NCBI GenBank assembly: GCA_019750335.1
Contig: JAIEOQ010000008.1
Coordinates: 124,001-188,000, forward strand
DNA: 64,000 nucleotides
Reading direction: 5' to 3'
Source: Candidatus Obscuribacterales bacterium
GTDB taxonomy: Bacteria; Cyanobacteriota; Vampirovibrionia; Obscuribacterales; Obscuribacteraceae
The notes below the pieces were generated by a model. It did not search any database and was not told the DNA's origin. It saw nothing but the letters and a program-made list of their open reading frames with translations. Of the stretch, positions 18,547 to 28,506 are shown one piece after another (position 1 is the stretch's first letter; each line of letters starts with the position of its first letter). The position numbers and the translations under genes are program-made.

Positions 18547-18572
18547 GTAAGAAAAAGAGCGGTTTTTCTTAC
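18547..18572. repeat. 26-base palindrome, distal copy of an inverted pair
   Basis: Arms GTAAGAAAAA and TTTTTCTTAC around a GAGCGG core: the exact reverse complement of 18407-18432. The asymmetric six-base core shows the two copies are inverted relative to each other. The 114 bases between them (18433-18546) hold no gene. Confidence 0.85.
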
Positions 18573-18585
18573 AGGCAAGGAATAA

Positions 18586-18625
18586 AAAATTTTGGGGCGG
18601 AGCGAGGGCTTTTCTGCAAAATTTT
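18586..18625 (-). terminator. Possible terminator of the mutase gene
   Basis: On the minus strand AAAATTTTG (overlapping the stop codon of the mutase) pairs with CAAAATTTT 22 bases on, followed by a T-rich stretch. The stem is AT-only apart from one pair, so termination may be weak. Confidence 0.4.
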
Positions 18626-20183
18626 ACAGAGTTTTGGGTGGGCGAAATTTCCCAAAAGCACGCTTAAGCGTGTTGCTGATTTCACCGACTGATGCATAGA
18701 CCGTTACCGCATCCACTATATAAGGCATTAAATTATCCGTGCCTCGAGCCGCTTCCTCTAAAGATTGCAGAGCCGCTGTTACTTTTGTGTTATTGCGTGT
18801 TTTTTTCAATTTCGCCAAACGCTCACATTGACGCACTTCTATATTCGGATCTACTTTTTGAATCGGCATCTCTTCTTCTTTTTTATCAATAAATTTATTG
18901 ATGCCGACGACGATTTGATTACCGTTCTCAATCTCTTGATGGTATTGATAAGCCGACTCTTGGATTTCTTTTTGAATAAATCCATTTTCAATGGCAGCTG
19001 TAGCACCGCCCATATCGTCAATTCGTTTTAGATAATCTTCAACAGCAGCCTCGGTACGATTGGTCAAATCTTCAATGAAATAAGAACCACCGCAAGGATC
19101 GACAACATTGCCAACTCCAGTTTCAAAAGCAATTATTTGTTGAGTACGCAGCGCTGTCAGGGCCGATGCCGGAGTCGGCAATGCCAGAGCTTCATCTTTA
19201 GAGTTAGTATGCAATGACTGGCACCCCCCCAGGGCTGCCGCTAACGCTTCTATAGTCGTGCGCACGATATTGTTGTCCGGCTGCTGCTGTGTAAGGCTTG
19301 AACCGGCTGTTTGTACATGAAAACGCAACATCCAAGATTTAGGATTTTTTGCCCCAAATCGCTCCTTCATTATGCGAGCCCAAATACGTCTGGCTGCTCT
19401 AAATTTGGCTATCTCTTCGAAGAAATTCATTTGCGCAACAAAAAAGAAAGATAACTGCGGAGCAAATAAATCAACATCCATACCAGCTTTTTGTGCAGCA
19501 CTGACATATTCGCAAGCATTAGCAAAGGTAAAAGCCAACTCTTGCACAGCCGTAGCTCCGGCTTCTCTTATGTGATAACCACTAATCGAAATGGTATTCC
19601 AGAGTGGCATCTCTTTTGCGCAAAACTCAAAAATATTGGTTATAAGCCGCATAGATCCGCCCGGCGGATAAATATACGTGTTACGCGCCTCATACTCTTT
19701 GAGGATATCGTTTTGAATAGTTCCTCTTAGCTTTTCTGAACTGACACCTTGTTTGATGCCAACAGCTCTATACATGCTAAGCAAAATGCTTGAAGTAGCA
19801 TTTATGGTCATGGAGGTTGAAACTTTAGAAAGATCGATTTTATCGAACAATCTCTCCATATCCTCAATGGTATCGATCGCTACACCGGTACGCCCCACCT
19901 CGCCAAGAGCCATTGGATCATCACTATCCAAGCCCATTTGTGTCGGCAAATCAAAAGCTGTAGACAAGCCTGTTTGACCGTTGGCAAGTAGATAGCGAAA
20001 ACGTTCGTTGGTTTCTTCGGCACTGCCGAAACCGGCATACTGCCGCATAGTCCAAAGCTTGCTGCGATACATGTCAGCATGTATTCCGCGCGTAAACGGA
20101 TACTTTCCTGGTTCGCTCAAAAGCTCTTTGTCTTTGAACTGAGACAAATCATCCGGAATCCATACATATTTGTCCGTTGCCAT
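18624..20183 (-). CDS. Methylmalonyl-CoA mutase large subunit (catalytic domain only)
   Basis: Adenosylcobalamin enzyme domain that interconverts methylmalonyl-CoA and succinyl-CoA. The 519-residue protein covers the TIM-barrel substrate domain: [67 protein letters not shown] and [17 protein letters not shown]. It ends before any B12-binding domain (no DxHxxG), so a separate small subunit elsewhere is needed, as in heterodimeric mutases of archaea and many bacteria. The tyrosine in ADMY matches the methylmalonyl-type residue; the usual YPTMY is changed to HADMY, so another short-branched acyl-CoA substrate is not excluded. Divergent from cystathionine beta-synthase, with 101 bases between. 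Confidence 0.92.
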   Translation of the reverse strand: MATDKYVWIPDDLSQFKDKELLSEPGKYPFTRGIHADMYRSKLWTMRQYAGFGSAEETNERFRYLLANGQTGLSTAFDLPTQMGLDSDDPMALGEVGRTGVAIDTIEDMERLFDKIDLSKVSTSMTINATSSILLSMYRAVGIKQGVSSEKLRGTIQNDILKEYEARNTYIYPPGGSMRLITNIFEFCAKEMPLWNTISISGYHIREAGATAVQELAFTFANACEYVSAAQKAGMDVDLFAPQLSFFFVAQMNFFEEIAKFRAARRIWARIMKERFGAKNPKSWMLRFHVQTAGSSLTQQQPDNNIVRTTIEALAAALGGCQSLHTNSKDEALALPTPASALTALRTQQIIAFETGVGNVVDPCGGSYFIEDLTNRTEAAVEDYLKRIDDMGGATAAIENGFIQKEIQESAYQYHQEIENGNQIVVGINKFIDKKEEEMPIQKVDPNIEVRQCERLAKLKKTRNNTKVTAALQSLEEAARGTDNLMPYIVDAVTVYASVGEISNTLKRAFGKFRPPKTL

Positions 20184-20284
20184 GAGTCAGAGATTAGCTC
20201 CATGAAATGAGGAAGATATCGTTATGCTGCGTCGGTATAATGGTTCATTGCCATTCTATTTATTCTAATGGAGGTCCGGAAGCG

Positions 20285-21706
20285 GTGAAATACTGCAACA
20301 CCATCCTTGAAACTATCGGTTCGACACCTTTAATCAAACTGAATAAGCTGTCATCCGGGCTTAGTCCGACGATTTTAGCTAAAATCGAGGCTTTCAACCC
20401 TGGCGGGTCAATCAAAGACCGCCCAGCATTAAGGATGGTCGAAGCCGCCGAAAAACAAGGGCTTCTCAAGCCTGGCAGCACCATTGTCGAACCGACTTCA
20501 GGTAATACCGGCACCGGTCTGGCCCAAACAGCCGCCGTCAAGGGGTATCGTTGCATACTTGTTTGTCCGGATAAGACAGCAGTAGAAAAAATAAATCTTC
20601 TTAAGGCTTACGGCGCAGAGGTAGTCATTGTCCCCTCAACCGTTTCAGCCGGGCATCATGAAAGCTATTACTCAGTAGCAAATAAATTGACCAACGACAT
20701 TCCCGGAGCTTTCCAACCAAATCAGTTTGCCAACCCGGACAATCCTAAAGCTCATGAATTAACAACCGGTCCGGAAATCTGGGAAGCAACCGGCGGCAAG
20801 ATTACTTGTTTGGTTGCTGGCATGGCAACCGGCGGTACTTTATGCGGAACCGCACGCTATTTAAAATCAAAAAATCCGAACATCAAAATAATTGGTGTCG
20901 ATCCTGAAGGTTCCATTTATTCAGGCGACATGCCAGGGTCCTACAAAGTCGAAGGTATCGGCGAAGATTTCATCCCGCGCAATGTCGATCTAAAGCTCAT
21001 TGACGAAGTTGTTCGCATCAGCGATAAAGAATCATTCACAATGACCAGAAGATTGGCTCGCGAGGAAGGGCTGCTTGTCGGTGGCTCCTCCGGTACAGCT
21101 ACCTGCGCAGCACTGCGCGTGGCACAGACCATGAAGCCCGATGATGTAGTTGTAATCATCATGCCGGACGGCGGTCGCGGTTATATAAGCAAGATTTTTT
21201 CCGATGATTGGATGCGCGCAAACGGCTTTTTACCATCACCGGAGCACAGCTTCTTGGTAAGCGATCTGCTCGGACGAAAAACCGAACACACGGCTATCCC
21301 ACCAATGATTGTTGTTAAAGACACAGAGCCGGTGCAACGTGCCATTGATTTGATGCAGGAATATCAAATCGATCAATTGCCGGTAATTACTGAAAGCGGA
21401 CAAAACGTAGGTTCCATAAACGACATTATCACCATGCAAATTGTTTATGAACGCAAAGATCCTTCAGCAATATCAGTCAACGCCGTGATGGGCAAACCAT
21501 TTCCGCAGTTTGACAAACTGACCGAAATTGAAGCAATCTACAAAACATTCAAACTAGGCGTAGCCATGGCTGTAGTTACGGAAGACAACCGTGCCATTGG
21601 TGTATTGACCAAGTTCGACATGATGTCTCATTTACGAGACCGCATCAGTTCTCGCGAAAAAAATCCATCCAAATCGACAAACAAGGCAATAGGAGCAAAA
21701 CGGTGA
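20285..21706 (+). CDS. cbs: Cystathionine beta-synthase with CBS-domain pair
   Basis: PLP enzyme condensing serine and homocysteine to cystathionine. Starting at the GTG at 20285 (GGAGG at 20270-20274, ten bases upstream) it has 473 residues. The fold II core holds the PLP lysine K44 (GGSIKDR), the phosphate loop SGNTGTG and GGSSGTA. Residues about 330-455 form two CBS domains (VQRAIDLMQEYQIDQLPVI, GVAMAVVTEDNRAIGVLT), as in animal CBS and some bacterial enzymes, which can bind adenosyl ligands. The heme-binding extension of animals is absent. Its stop overlaps the next start by 4 bases (GTGA), so it is coupled to the gamma-lyase. O-acetylserine sulfhydrylase activity is an alternative, but the domain layout favours CBS. 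Confidence 0.93.
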   Translation: MKYCNTILETIGSTPLIKLNKLSSGLSPTILAKIEAFNPGGSIKDRPALRMVEAAEKQGLLKPGSTIVEPTSGNTGTGLAQTAAVKGYRCILVCPDKTAVEKINLLKAYGAEVVIVPSTVSAGHHESYYSVANKLTNDIPGAFQPNQFANPDNPKAHELTTGPEIWEATGGKITCLVAGMATGGTLCGTARYLKSKNPNIKIIGVDPEGSIYSGDMPGSYKVEGIGEDFIPRNVDLKLIDEVVRISDKESFTMTRRLAREEGLLVGGSSGTATCAALRVAQTMKPDDVVVIIMPDGGRGYISKIFSDDWMRANGFLPSPEHSFLVSDLLGRKTEHTAIPPMIVVKDTEPVQRAIDLMQEYQIDQLPVITESGQNVGSINDIITMQIVYERKDPSAISVNAVMGKPFPQFDKLTEIEAIYKTFKLGVAMAVVTEDNRAIGVLTKFDMMSHLRDRISSREKNPSKSTNKAIGAKR

Positions 21707-22866
21707 AGTTCTCAACTAAAGCTATTCACGTTGGCCAAGAACCGGAAGCGACAACCGGAGCCGTAGCCGTTCCTATCTACCAAACCTCCACTTATGCTCA
21801 AGAAGAGCTGGGAAAACACAAAGGATACGAATACGCTCGTACACAAAACCCCACTCGTTCAGCCTTGGAAGAGTGCCTAGCCTCCTTGGACAGCGGCAAG
21901 CACGGGTTAGCTTTCTCCTCCGGTCTCGGCGCTACAAACACAGTGATGAATCTGCTTTCTCAAGGAGATCATGTTGTTGTCGGTGACGATGTCTATGGCG
22001 GCACTTATCGCATTTTCGAAAAAGTTTACCGTCGCTACGGCGTTGATTTTACTTATATAGATGCGCGCGACCCGGCTAATTTTGAAAAAGCGATTCGTCC
22101 GGAAACAAAAATGCTTTGGCTGGAAACGCCGACAAATCCTTTGTTGCGCCTGGCTGACATCAAAGCTTTATCGACAATCGCTAAAAGCAAAAAGATTACT
22201 TGCGTAGTCGACAACACTTTTGCCAGCCCTTATCTTCAGCGCCCGCTGGAACTTGGCGCGGATCTGGTTGTCTACAGCACCACAAAATATCTCGGCGGAC
22301 ACAGCGACGTTGTCGGCGGCGGCGTAGTTTGCAGCGACGATAGTATCCATGAAGTTTTGCGCTTCCACCAAAATGCTGTCGGTGCCGTACCGGGTCCCTT
22401 TGACTGCTGGCTAGTTTTACGCGGTATCAAAACTTTATCAGTGCGCATGAGAGAGCATGAAAAAAACGCCATGGCCATTGCCAAATTTCTCGAATCTCAC
22501 AAAGCAATTGAAAAGGTCTATTATCCCGGGCTCTCCTCTCACTCACAGCATGATTTAGCGAAAAAACAAATGCACGGCTTCGGCGGCATGGTATCGTGCG
22601 TGGTGCGCGGCGGTCTAGAGAACGCTCGAGCCGTCCTGAATAATACGAAGCTATTCACTTTAGCTGAAAGCCTCGGCGGCGTTGAATCGTTGATTGGGCA
22701 CCCGGCGACGATGACTCACGCCTCGATCCCGCGTGAATCAAGAGAAGAACGTGGAATAGTCGACGGATTAATCCGTCTTTCCGCCGGTATCGAAGACGTG
22801 GAAGATTTGATTGCCGATCTTGATAAAGCGCTGGCTAAAGCCAACCAACCAGCTTTAAGCCGTTAA
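21703..22866 (+). CDS. Cystathionine gamma-lyase/synthase family PLP enzyme
   Basis: Fold I PLP enzyme of the Cys/Met metabolism family, 387 residues. It contains YARTQNPTRSALE, SSGLGATNTV, the PLP lysine K195 (YSTTKYLGGHSD) and the C-terminal ESLIGHPATMTHASI. It starts at a GTG that overlaps the CBS stop codon; AGGAGC lies ten bases upstream. Placed directly behind CBS, it most likely cleaves cystathionine to cysteine, 2-oxobutyrate and ammonia, completing reverse transsulfuration. Gamma-synthase and lyase cannot be separated by sequence alone; the lyase call rests on context. Confidence 0.92.
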   Translation: MKFSTKAIHVGQEPEATTGAVAVPIYQTSTYAQEELGKHKGYEYARTQNPTRSALEECLASLDSGKHGLAFSSGLGATNTVMNLLSQGDHVVVGDDVYGGTYRIFEKVYRRYGVDFTYIDARDPANFEKAIRPETKMLWLETPTNPLLRLADIKALSTIAKSKKITCVVDNTFASPYLQRPLELGADLVVYSTTKYLGGHSDVVGGGVVCSDDSIHEVLRFHQNAVGAVPGPFDCWLVLRGIKTLSVRMREHEKNAMAIAKFLESHKAIEKVYYPGLSSHSQHDLAKKQMHGFGGMVSCVVRGGLENARAVLNNTKLFTLAESLGGVESLIGHPATMTHASIPRESREERGIVDGLIRLSAGIEDVEDLIADLDKALAKANQPALSR

Positions 22867-22962
22867 GCTCGCTTCACTTCTGGCTCTTCATAAAATGTTC
22901 TCATGAGAAGCCGATGTCAATATACGACAATTGAGTCTGTTGAATGCCGCAGGTCGATTGCG

Positions 22963-23715
22963 ATGATCACTAGCAGCAAATTTACACCACTTGAGCTGTA
23001 CTGCCTTTCCTTAGCAGTATCGATTTTCAGCGTCTTGCCAGCCTGGTCCTCCGAAGAGAGCGACTGGCTGGAGTCTTTAAGTGGTAAAGAATCAGCCACC
23101 CCGCCTGTAACAAATGTCCACCAGCCAGCTGCAACAAATGCCAGCTCGCCGGCCGCAAGTAATATCCAGACCTCGTCTTCGCCAAGGACAGCAACAGACA
23201 ATAGCGCTAAAACACCAATAGACAACAGCAAACTGGAAACAATCTCCGAACTGCTGACAAAAAGCTCAAGAAACGGACGTCAGCTTAGAGCTCATGCCGA
23301 TTTGAACTTAAGAAACGGCAATATCGATCAAGCGATAAAACTCCTTGAACAAGCGATTGAACTCGATGCGTTTGATTTGGATAATCGTCACGCTTACGCC
23401 GAAGCTCTCGAAAAGAAACTGGCTAAAGAAAAAACGCGCGATCCACACTTGTATAATCTGTGCGTCAAACAATGGTTCTATTTATATAAGAATACCGATT
23501 TTATGGAAGACTCTTCTTTGGCTTCACGCCACCTGAAAGATCTGACAGGACTTGCTCCGAAAGTTTTCTACAGCGCAAAATCATATTTAGCTAAAGTGTT
23601 ATTGCCCGAGTGCGATGAAGAACAGTCCGGTCTTGAAATATCCGCACGCGAAAGCGGGCTTACACTAGAAGCCGATAACTCCCCAGCTTTAAACGAACCG
23701 TTGCAAGTACCTTAA
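22963..23715 (+). CDS. Secreted TPR-containing protein
   Basis: Unknown protein of 250 residues with an N-terminal signal peptide (hydrophobic YCLSLAVSIFSVLPAW, likely cleavage near residue 29). A Pro/Ala/Thr/Ser-rich linker (about 40-95) precedes one or two TPR-like helical pairs (RAHADLNLRNGNIDQAIKLL, then ELDAFDLDNRHAYAEAL). The ATG at 22963 is preferred over 22903 because the upstream codons do not fit a signal peptide and AGGTCG lies before it. It probably acts outside the inner membrane in protein-protein contacts. Confidence 0.75.
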   Translation: MITSSKFTPLELYCLSLAVSIFSVLPAWSSEESDWLESLSGKESATPPVTNVHQPAATNASSPAASNIQTSSSPRTATDNSAKTPIDNSKLETISELLTKSSRNGRQLRAHADLNLRNGNIDQAIKLLEQAIELDAFDLDNRHAYAEALEKKLAKEKTRDPHLYNLCVKQWFYLYKNTDFMEDSSLASRHLKDLTGLAPKVFYSAKSYLAKVLLPECDEEQSGLEISARESGLTLEADNSPALNEPLQVP

Positions 23716-23763
23716 GCTGTAGTTCTCTTTAGCCCAAACTCGCTTTTAAGCTGTTCTTCGTGT

Positions 23764-24303
23764 TTAAGGCGTAGCTCGCATCAGCTTGCCGAAAACATCT
23801 CTTTTTTCGCTAACGGCATTGGCTGTAACCGGCGATATCCGTCCATACAGATCACCGTAAGTCAGAACTTTGGTTTCGTTGTTATGGGCAACAACTTTAG
23901 AGTCATGAGGCGTTCTCACCCGTCCGGAAAGCCCTGTCGTCACTTTATTACCAACAACAATTTGTGCCGGTGCCGGACGATAGCGATCATTGACTATAGG
24001 CGGCAAATGAACCGGCTTCACATAAACACCGCCTGGTTCTTTACGATCATCTTTTTTGAAAGCGCCAGGAGCGAAACGCTTGTACGATTGAGTGTAGCTA
24101 GTCATCGCCGACCAGTTCCAACGCTTCAAATTAGGGTCCCCGTCACACAAAGTCCTCTCCCAGCCAGCGTTAGTTACAGCGCCGGTCGTATAACGAACTT
24201 CATAAGCACGGTTGGGTTCTTTAGCTTGAGCCGGCAAACAAAGCAAAGCTAGCGCCATAGGCGTAGCCATAAATAGTAAGGAGAACAGATTAACTCGTTC
24301 CAC
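23764..24303 (-). CDS. Secreted protein of unknown function
   Basis: A 179-residue protein with a clear signal peptide (LFSLLFMATPMALALLCL, ending PAQA at about residue 27). The mature part is basic and rich in Pro, Val, Thr and Tyr, with no recognised domain. The GTG start at 24303 has AAGGA eight bases upstream; an ATG at 24270 would cut the signal peptide in half. Divergent from metH with 123 bases between, and convergent with the TPR gene. Confidence 0.75.
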   Translation of the reverse strand: MERVNLFSLLFMATPMALALLCLPAQAKEPNRAYEVRYTTGAVTNAGWERTLCDGDPNLKRWNWSAMTSYTQSYKRFAPGAFKKDDRKEPGGVYVKPVHLPPIVNDRYRPAPAQIVVGNKVTTGLSGRVRTPHDSKVVAHNNETKVLTYGDLYGRISPVTANAVSEKRDVFGKLMRATP

Positions 24304-24426
24304 GGAACTTATCCTTCATTTACGGGGTTAACGCGGTTTACCACCCCAGATAACAAATAAGATAAGATTGGGCTGTGAAAAATTCGTGAAATCACGTATT
24401 GACAACATTAAATTTCAGGTAGATTT

Positions 24427-27400
24427 GTGGACTTTGGCACAGCCTTAAAAAACAAAGTTTTGATTTTCGACGGCGCCATGGGCACGTCAATACATCAATA
24501 TGATTTGACTTTAGATGATTATCGCGGCTGCGAAAATTGCCCGGAAATATTAGTCGAAAGTCGACCGGACGTAATTACCGAAATTCATGCCAGTTATTTT
24601 GCTGCCGGTTGTGACGTGGTTGAAACATGTACTTTCGGCGGATCAGGCATAGTCCTTGCCGAGTTTGATTTAGCCCCGCGAACTTATGAACTAAATAAAA
24701 AAGCTGCCCAATTAGCTAAAACTGTAGCTCAAGATTATTCGCAGTCAGGACAGATGCGCTACGTCTCGGGCTCAATCGGTCCAACGACCAAACTTCCTTC
24801 ACTCGGGCACGTATCTTTTCGACAGATGAAAGATGCTTATTTGGAACAAATCGCCGGATTAGTAGACGGCGGTGTCGACGCTTTGCAATTTGAAACCGGA
24901 CAAGATCTGCTCCAAGCAAAAGCTTGCATTGTTGCCGCTGCCGAATATTTCAAAAAGATTGGCCGCCGAATCCCTTTTATTGCGCAGATAACCATTGAAG
25001 CACCACCTCTTGGCACAATGCTTACCGGCACTGATATTTCAGCAGCCTTATGCGCTCTTGCCCCATTTCCGATTGATGTAATCGGCATGAACTGCGCAAC
25101 CGGTCCACAAGAAATGATCGATCCGATTCGTTATCTTTGCGAGAATTCGGACAAAGCAATTTCAGTGCTGCCAAATGCCGGATTGCCGGAGAATATCGGC
25201 GGCAACACAGTGTACAAGCTGCAACCAAGCGAACTAGCAAGCGCCTTGAAATTTTTTGTTGAAGATTTAGGCGTCAATATAATCGGCGGTTGTTGCGGCA
25301 CGACACCGACTCATATGAAAGCCGTAGTCGACGCGGTCGGACATGTGGCACCGAAAGTTAGAGCGCCGAAGCTTACGCCGGCAGTTTCCAGTCTTTATAC
25401 AGCACAACCGCTTGTCACTGAGATTCCACCCTTGTTTGTCGGCGAACGAACAAACACTAACGGCAGCAAAAAATTCAAAGAGTTGCTGGAAAAAGAAGAT
25501 TGGGACGGCATGGTGGCTATGGCTCGTCAGCAAGAGCGCGAGGGAGCGCACCTGCTCGATGTCTGCACCGCCTACGTCGGACGCGATGAAATCCGCGATA
25601 TGTCCATTTATCTACAAAGATTGAACACCGAAGCACAAACACCTTTGGTGATCGACAGCACCGAATATCCGGTACTTGAGGCGTCGCTTGAGCTTATCGC
25701 CGGCAAAGCAATCGTCAATTCAATCAATCTTGAAGACGGCGAAGAAAAAATGCTGCGCAAAGTAGAGCTAATTACTCGTTATGGCGCCGCAACCGTAGCG
25801 CTGACTATCGACGAAAACGGCATGGCACGTAAGGCCGAACACAAGCTGGCCATCGCTAAACGTATTTACGATCTTTGTCTGCAAGCCGGCATATCGGCCG
25901 AAGACATAATTTTTGACGCTTTGACTTTTACTCTTTCCACGGGCAACGACGATGATCGCCGGCTAGGCATCGAGACCCTGGAAGGAATTAAGCTAATCAA
26001 AAAACATTTGCCTGGAGTAAAAACAATACTGGGCGTTAGCAATATCTCTTTCGGGTTTGATTCACCAATCAGAAAGATTTTGAATTCGGTATTTTTGCAT
26101 TATGCCGTGGAAGCGGGGCTTGATCTAGCCATTGTTCATGCCTCTAAAATAGTGCCTTTGTACCGTATCAGCGAAGAAGAACGTGCCCTGCACGAAAAGC
26201 TCGTTTTCGACCAGCGTAGCCCCGACTACGATCCACTTTTTCGCTTACTTGATTTTTATAAAGACAAAAAACAGAGCGGCAGCAAAGCCCCAAAGAAACA
26301 AGCGCAAAATATTGAAGAAGCGCTCAAACAGCGGGTAATCGATGGCGATCGTGTCGGTCTGGAAAACGATCTAGCTAAAGCCATGGAAAAATATAAACCG
26401 CTAGAAATTATCAACGATATTCTGCTTGACGGAATGAAAGTAGTCGGCGAGCTGTTCGGCGCCGGCAAAATGCAATTGCCTTTTGTACTGCAATCAGCCG
26501 AAACTATGAAAGCTGCTGTCGCTTATCTTGAACCTTTCATGGAAAAGAAAGAGGGCAGTACGCGCGGCTCCTGCGTTTTGGCTACAGTCAAAGGCGACGT
26601 CCACGATATCGGCAAAAATTTAGTCGACATCATTCTCAGCAACAACGGCTATAAAGTGTACAACCTAGGCATCAAACAGCCGATTGAAAACATTATCAAT
26701 GCCACTATCGAGCACAAAGCGGATTTCATCGGGATGAGCGGATTGCTCGTCAAATCGACAGTGATCATGAAAGAGAATCTGGAGATTCTCAATCAACGCG
26801 AGATCAACGTACCGGTGATTCTCGGCGGTGCAGCCTTGACCAGACGTTATGTCGAAGGTGACTGCCGACAAACATATAAAGGTCTGGTCCTCTATGGACA
26901 GGATGCTTTTGACAATCTCAAATATATGGAAGCTTATGCCAAAGGCGGACGCCCGGCTTTAGAGCAGATGGTCACACAACCGGCAGCTGCCGCTGTCGAA
27001 TGTCCCGACGAAGAAGACGAAACCGACTTTGCACAAGTCGAACAAAACGCACTAAGTCAAACAGCAAGTGCACCGACTGTGATTCCTGCTCGCTCCGATG
27101 TAGCTCGCAACGTGCCTATACCGCAGCCGCCTTTCTGGGGCGCAAGAGTGCTGGAGGATATTCCTCTTGCCGATGTTTTTCAGTATTTAAATGAAACTGT
27201 TTTGATTCGGGGGCAGTGGCGCATCCGTAAAGGTGAATCAAGCGAAGCGGAGTATCAAGCTTTGCTTGACGAGAAAGTTTTGCCTGTGCTTGCCGAGCTC
27301 AAACAACGTTGCATTCAAGAACAGCTGCTCAAGCCGAAAGTAGCCTATGGCTATTTTCCTTGCCAGTCGGAAAAAGACGAACTGATTATCTACAAAGAAG

Positions 27401-27909
27401 ATCAAAAAACCGAATTTTTGCGTTACAAATTTCCCAGACAAAAACATGGACGGCATTTATGCATCTCAGACTTTTTTGCAGCAAAAGAAGAGGGACGCAT
27501 GGATGTAGTTGCTGCTCAAGTAGTGACTATGAGCCGGCAAGCAAGCCTTTATAGCGAGCAGTTATTCAAATCGGACAAATACTCAGATTATCTGTACTTT
27601 CACGGGTTGTCGGTAGAGTCAGCCGAAGCTTTAGCTGAGTACATGCATAAACGCATCAGAGTTGAGCTCGGTTTAGCCGGACAAGATCATGCCGACATCA
27701 AAAAGATGATCAACCAAGGTTACAGCGGTTGCCGTTATAGCTTCGGCTACCCGGCTTGTCCGAACTTGGAAGATCAAACCAAACTTTTTGCCATGCTCGA
27801 GCCGGAGCGGATTGATGTGGAGCTCAGCGAAGAGTTCCATATTATGCCCGAGCAAAGCACTACTGCTTTAATCGTGCACCATCCCGAAGCTCGCTATTTC
27901 AATATCTAA
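24427..27909 (+). CDS. metH: Cobalamin-dependent methionine synthase
   Basis: Transfers a methyl group from methyltetrahydrofolate through cobalamin to homocysteine. The 1160-residue protein has all modules: homocysteine domain (about 1-300) with zinc ligands C223 (GMNCATG) and C289/C290 (GGCCGTTPTH); pterin domain (about 335-600, GERTNTNGSKKF); helical cap (about 635-720); cobalamin domain with the lower-ligand histidine H726 in DVHDIGKN; and the AdoMet reactivation domain (about 905-1160, SFGYPACPNLEDQ). The GTG start at 24427 has a weak AGGT site. The linker between cobalamin and activation domains (about 850-895) is acidic and Pro-rich. No cobalamin or SAM riboswitch is visible in the 123-base upstream gap. 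Its stop overlaps the convergent gene by four bases. Confidence 0.97.
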   Translation: MDFGTALKNKVLIFDGAMGTSIHQYDLTLDDYRGCENCPEILVESRPDVITEIHASYFAAGCDVVETCTFGGSGIVLAEFDLAPRTYELNKKAAQLAKTVAQDYSQSGQMRYVSGSIGPTTKLPSLGHVSFRQMKDAYLEQIAGLVDGGVDALQFETGQDLLQAKACIVAAAEYFKKIGRRIPFIAQITIEAPPLGTMLTGTDISAALCALAPFPIDVIGMNCATGPQEMIDPIRYLCENSDKAISVLPNAGLPENIGGNTVYKLQPSELASALKFFVEDLGVNIIGGCCGTTPTHMKAVVDAVGHVAPKVRAPKLTPAVSSLYTAQPLVTEIPPLFVGERTNTNGSKKFKELLEKEDWDGMVAMARQQEREGAHLLDVCTAYVGRDEIRDMSIYLQRLNTEAQTPLVIDSTEYPVLEASLELIAGKAIVNSINLEDGEEKMLRKVELITRYGAATVALTIDENGMARKAEHKLAIAKRIYDLCLQAGISAEDIIFDALTFTLSTGNDDDRRLGIETLEGIKLIKKHLPGVKTILGVSNISFGFDSPIRKILNSVFLHYAVEAGLDLAIVHASKIVPLYRISEEERALHEKLVFDQRSPDYDPLFRLLDFYKDKKQSGSKAPKKQAQNIEEALKQRVIDGDRVGLENDLAKAMEKYKPLEIINDILLDGMKVVGELFGAGKMQLPFVLQSAETMKAAVAYLEPFMEKKEGSTRGSCVLATVKGDVHDIGKNLVDIILSNNGYKVYNLGIKQPIENIINATIEHKADFIGMSGLLVKSTVIMKENLEILNQREINVPVILGGAALTRRYVEGDCRQTYKGLVLYGQDAFDNLKYMEAYAKGGRPALEQMVTQPAAAAVECPDEEDETDFAQVEQNALSQTASAPTVIPARSDVARNVPIPQPPFWGARVLEDIPLADVFQYLNETVLIRGQWRIRKGESSEAEYQALLDEKVLPVLAELKQRCIQEQLLKPKVAYGYFPCQSEKDELIIYKEDQKTEFLRYKFPRQKHGRHLCISDFFAAKEEGRMDVVAAQVVTMSRQASLYSEQLFKSDKYSDYLYFHGLSVESAEALAEYMHKRIRVELGLAGQDHADIKKMINQGYSGCRYSFGYPACPNLEDQTKLFAMLEPERIDVELSEEFHIMPEQSTTALIVHHPEARYFNI

Positions 27910-28448
27910 TTGAGCTCAGCTCTAAGTTTGATTGCCAAATCATGGAACCCTAGCATTTCAGCATTCTTCGCCGCTCGGGTAAGAAGATCCGGATGGTGAA
28001 AAAAACCTGCATCTAAAAGAGTTTGATCACATATAAGCGCTGGCATATAGGCATGGCAATGGCTAAAAATTTCCGCTTGCAGATAAACAATGGCGCTCAA
28101 AAAAATCGGCAGCAAGCCAATGCTCACCGCAACACCCAACCAACCTCGCTTTGATGACATTGACGAATACTCAATCATTCTCTTGTACCGAAACTTGGAA
28201 CTAAACTTCCAGAATTCTCGGGGTTGCAGCAGAGCCCATATAGCACAGACGGAAAAGATGATGCCGCCAAGCATGGGTCTTATATTCATTCCTTGCCAAC
28301 ATTCAATTGAACAATATGTTGTTTGCAGTCCCAATATCAAAATAGGAATTCCACAGACAAATCTGCATATTTGTCCATAGATTGGTATGGGCTCAGCCGA
28401 ATTAACTACAACCGGTGCATCCGAGGATCTCTGACAATCATCATTCAT
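27906..28448 (-). CDS. Small integral membrane protein, unknown
   Basis: A 180-residue protein with about three membrane segments: roughly residues 28-48 (VCGIPILILGL), 58-76 (MLGGIIFSVCAIWALL) and 103-125 (GWLGVAVSIGLLPIFLSAIVYL). The C-terminal 50 residues are soluble and helical and carry several His and Cys residues. No domain is recognised. It shares a four-base CTAA stop overlap with metH, which it faces. Confidence 0.65.
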   Translation of the reverse strand: MNDDCQRSSDAPVVVNSAEPIPIYGQICRFVCGIPILILGLQTTYCSIECWQGMNIRPMLGGIIFSVCAIWALLQPREFWKFSSKFRYKRMIEYSSMSSKRGWLGVAVSIGLLPIFLSAIVYLQAEIFSHCHAYMPALICDQTLLDAGFFHHPDLLTRAAKNAEMLGFHDLAIKLRAELN

Positions 28449-28506
28449 AGCATTAAGCCTACAGCACAGCTTTATATCGGCAATTATATTGACTTACGGT
28501 GCAGTG

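Noticed and set aside
24304..24426. Possible cobalamin or SAM riboswitch before metH
   Set aside because: The gap is only 123 bases and shared with a divergent gene; I see neither a B12-box-like element nor a multi-helix aptamer with a terminator.
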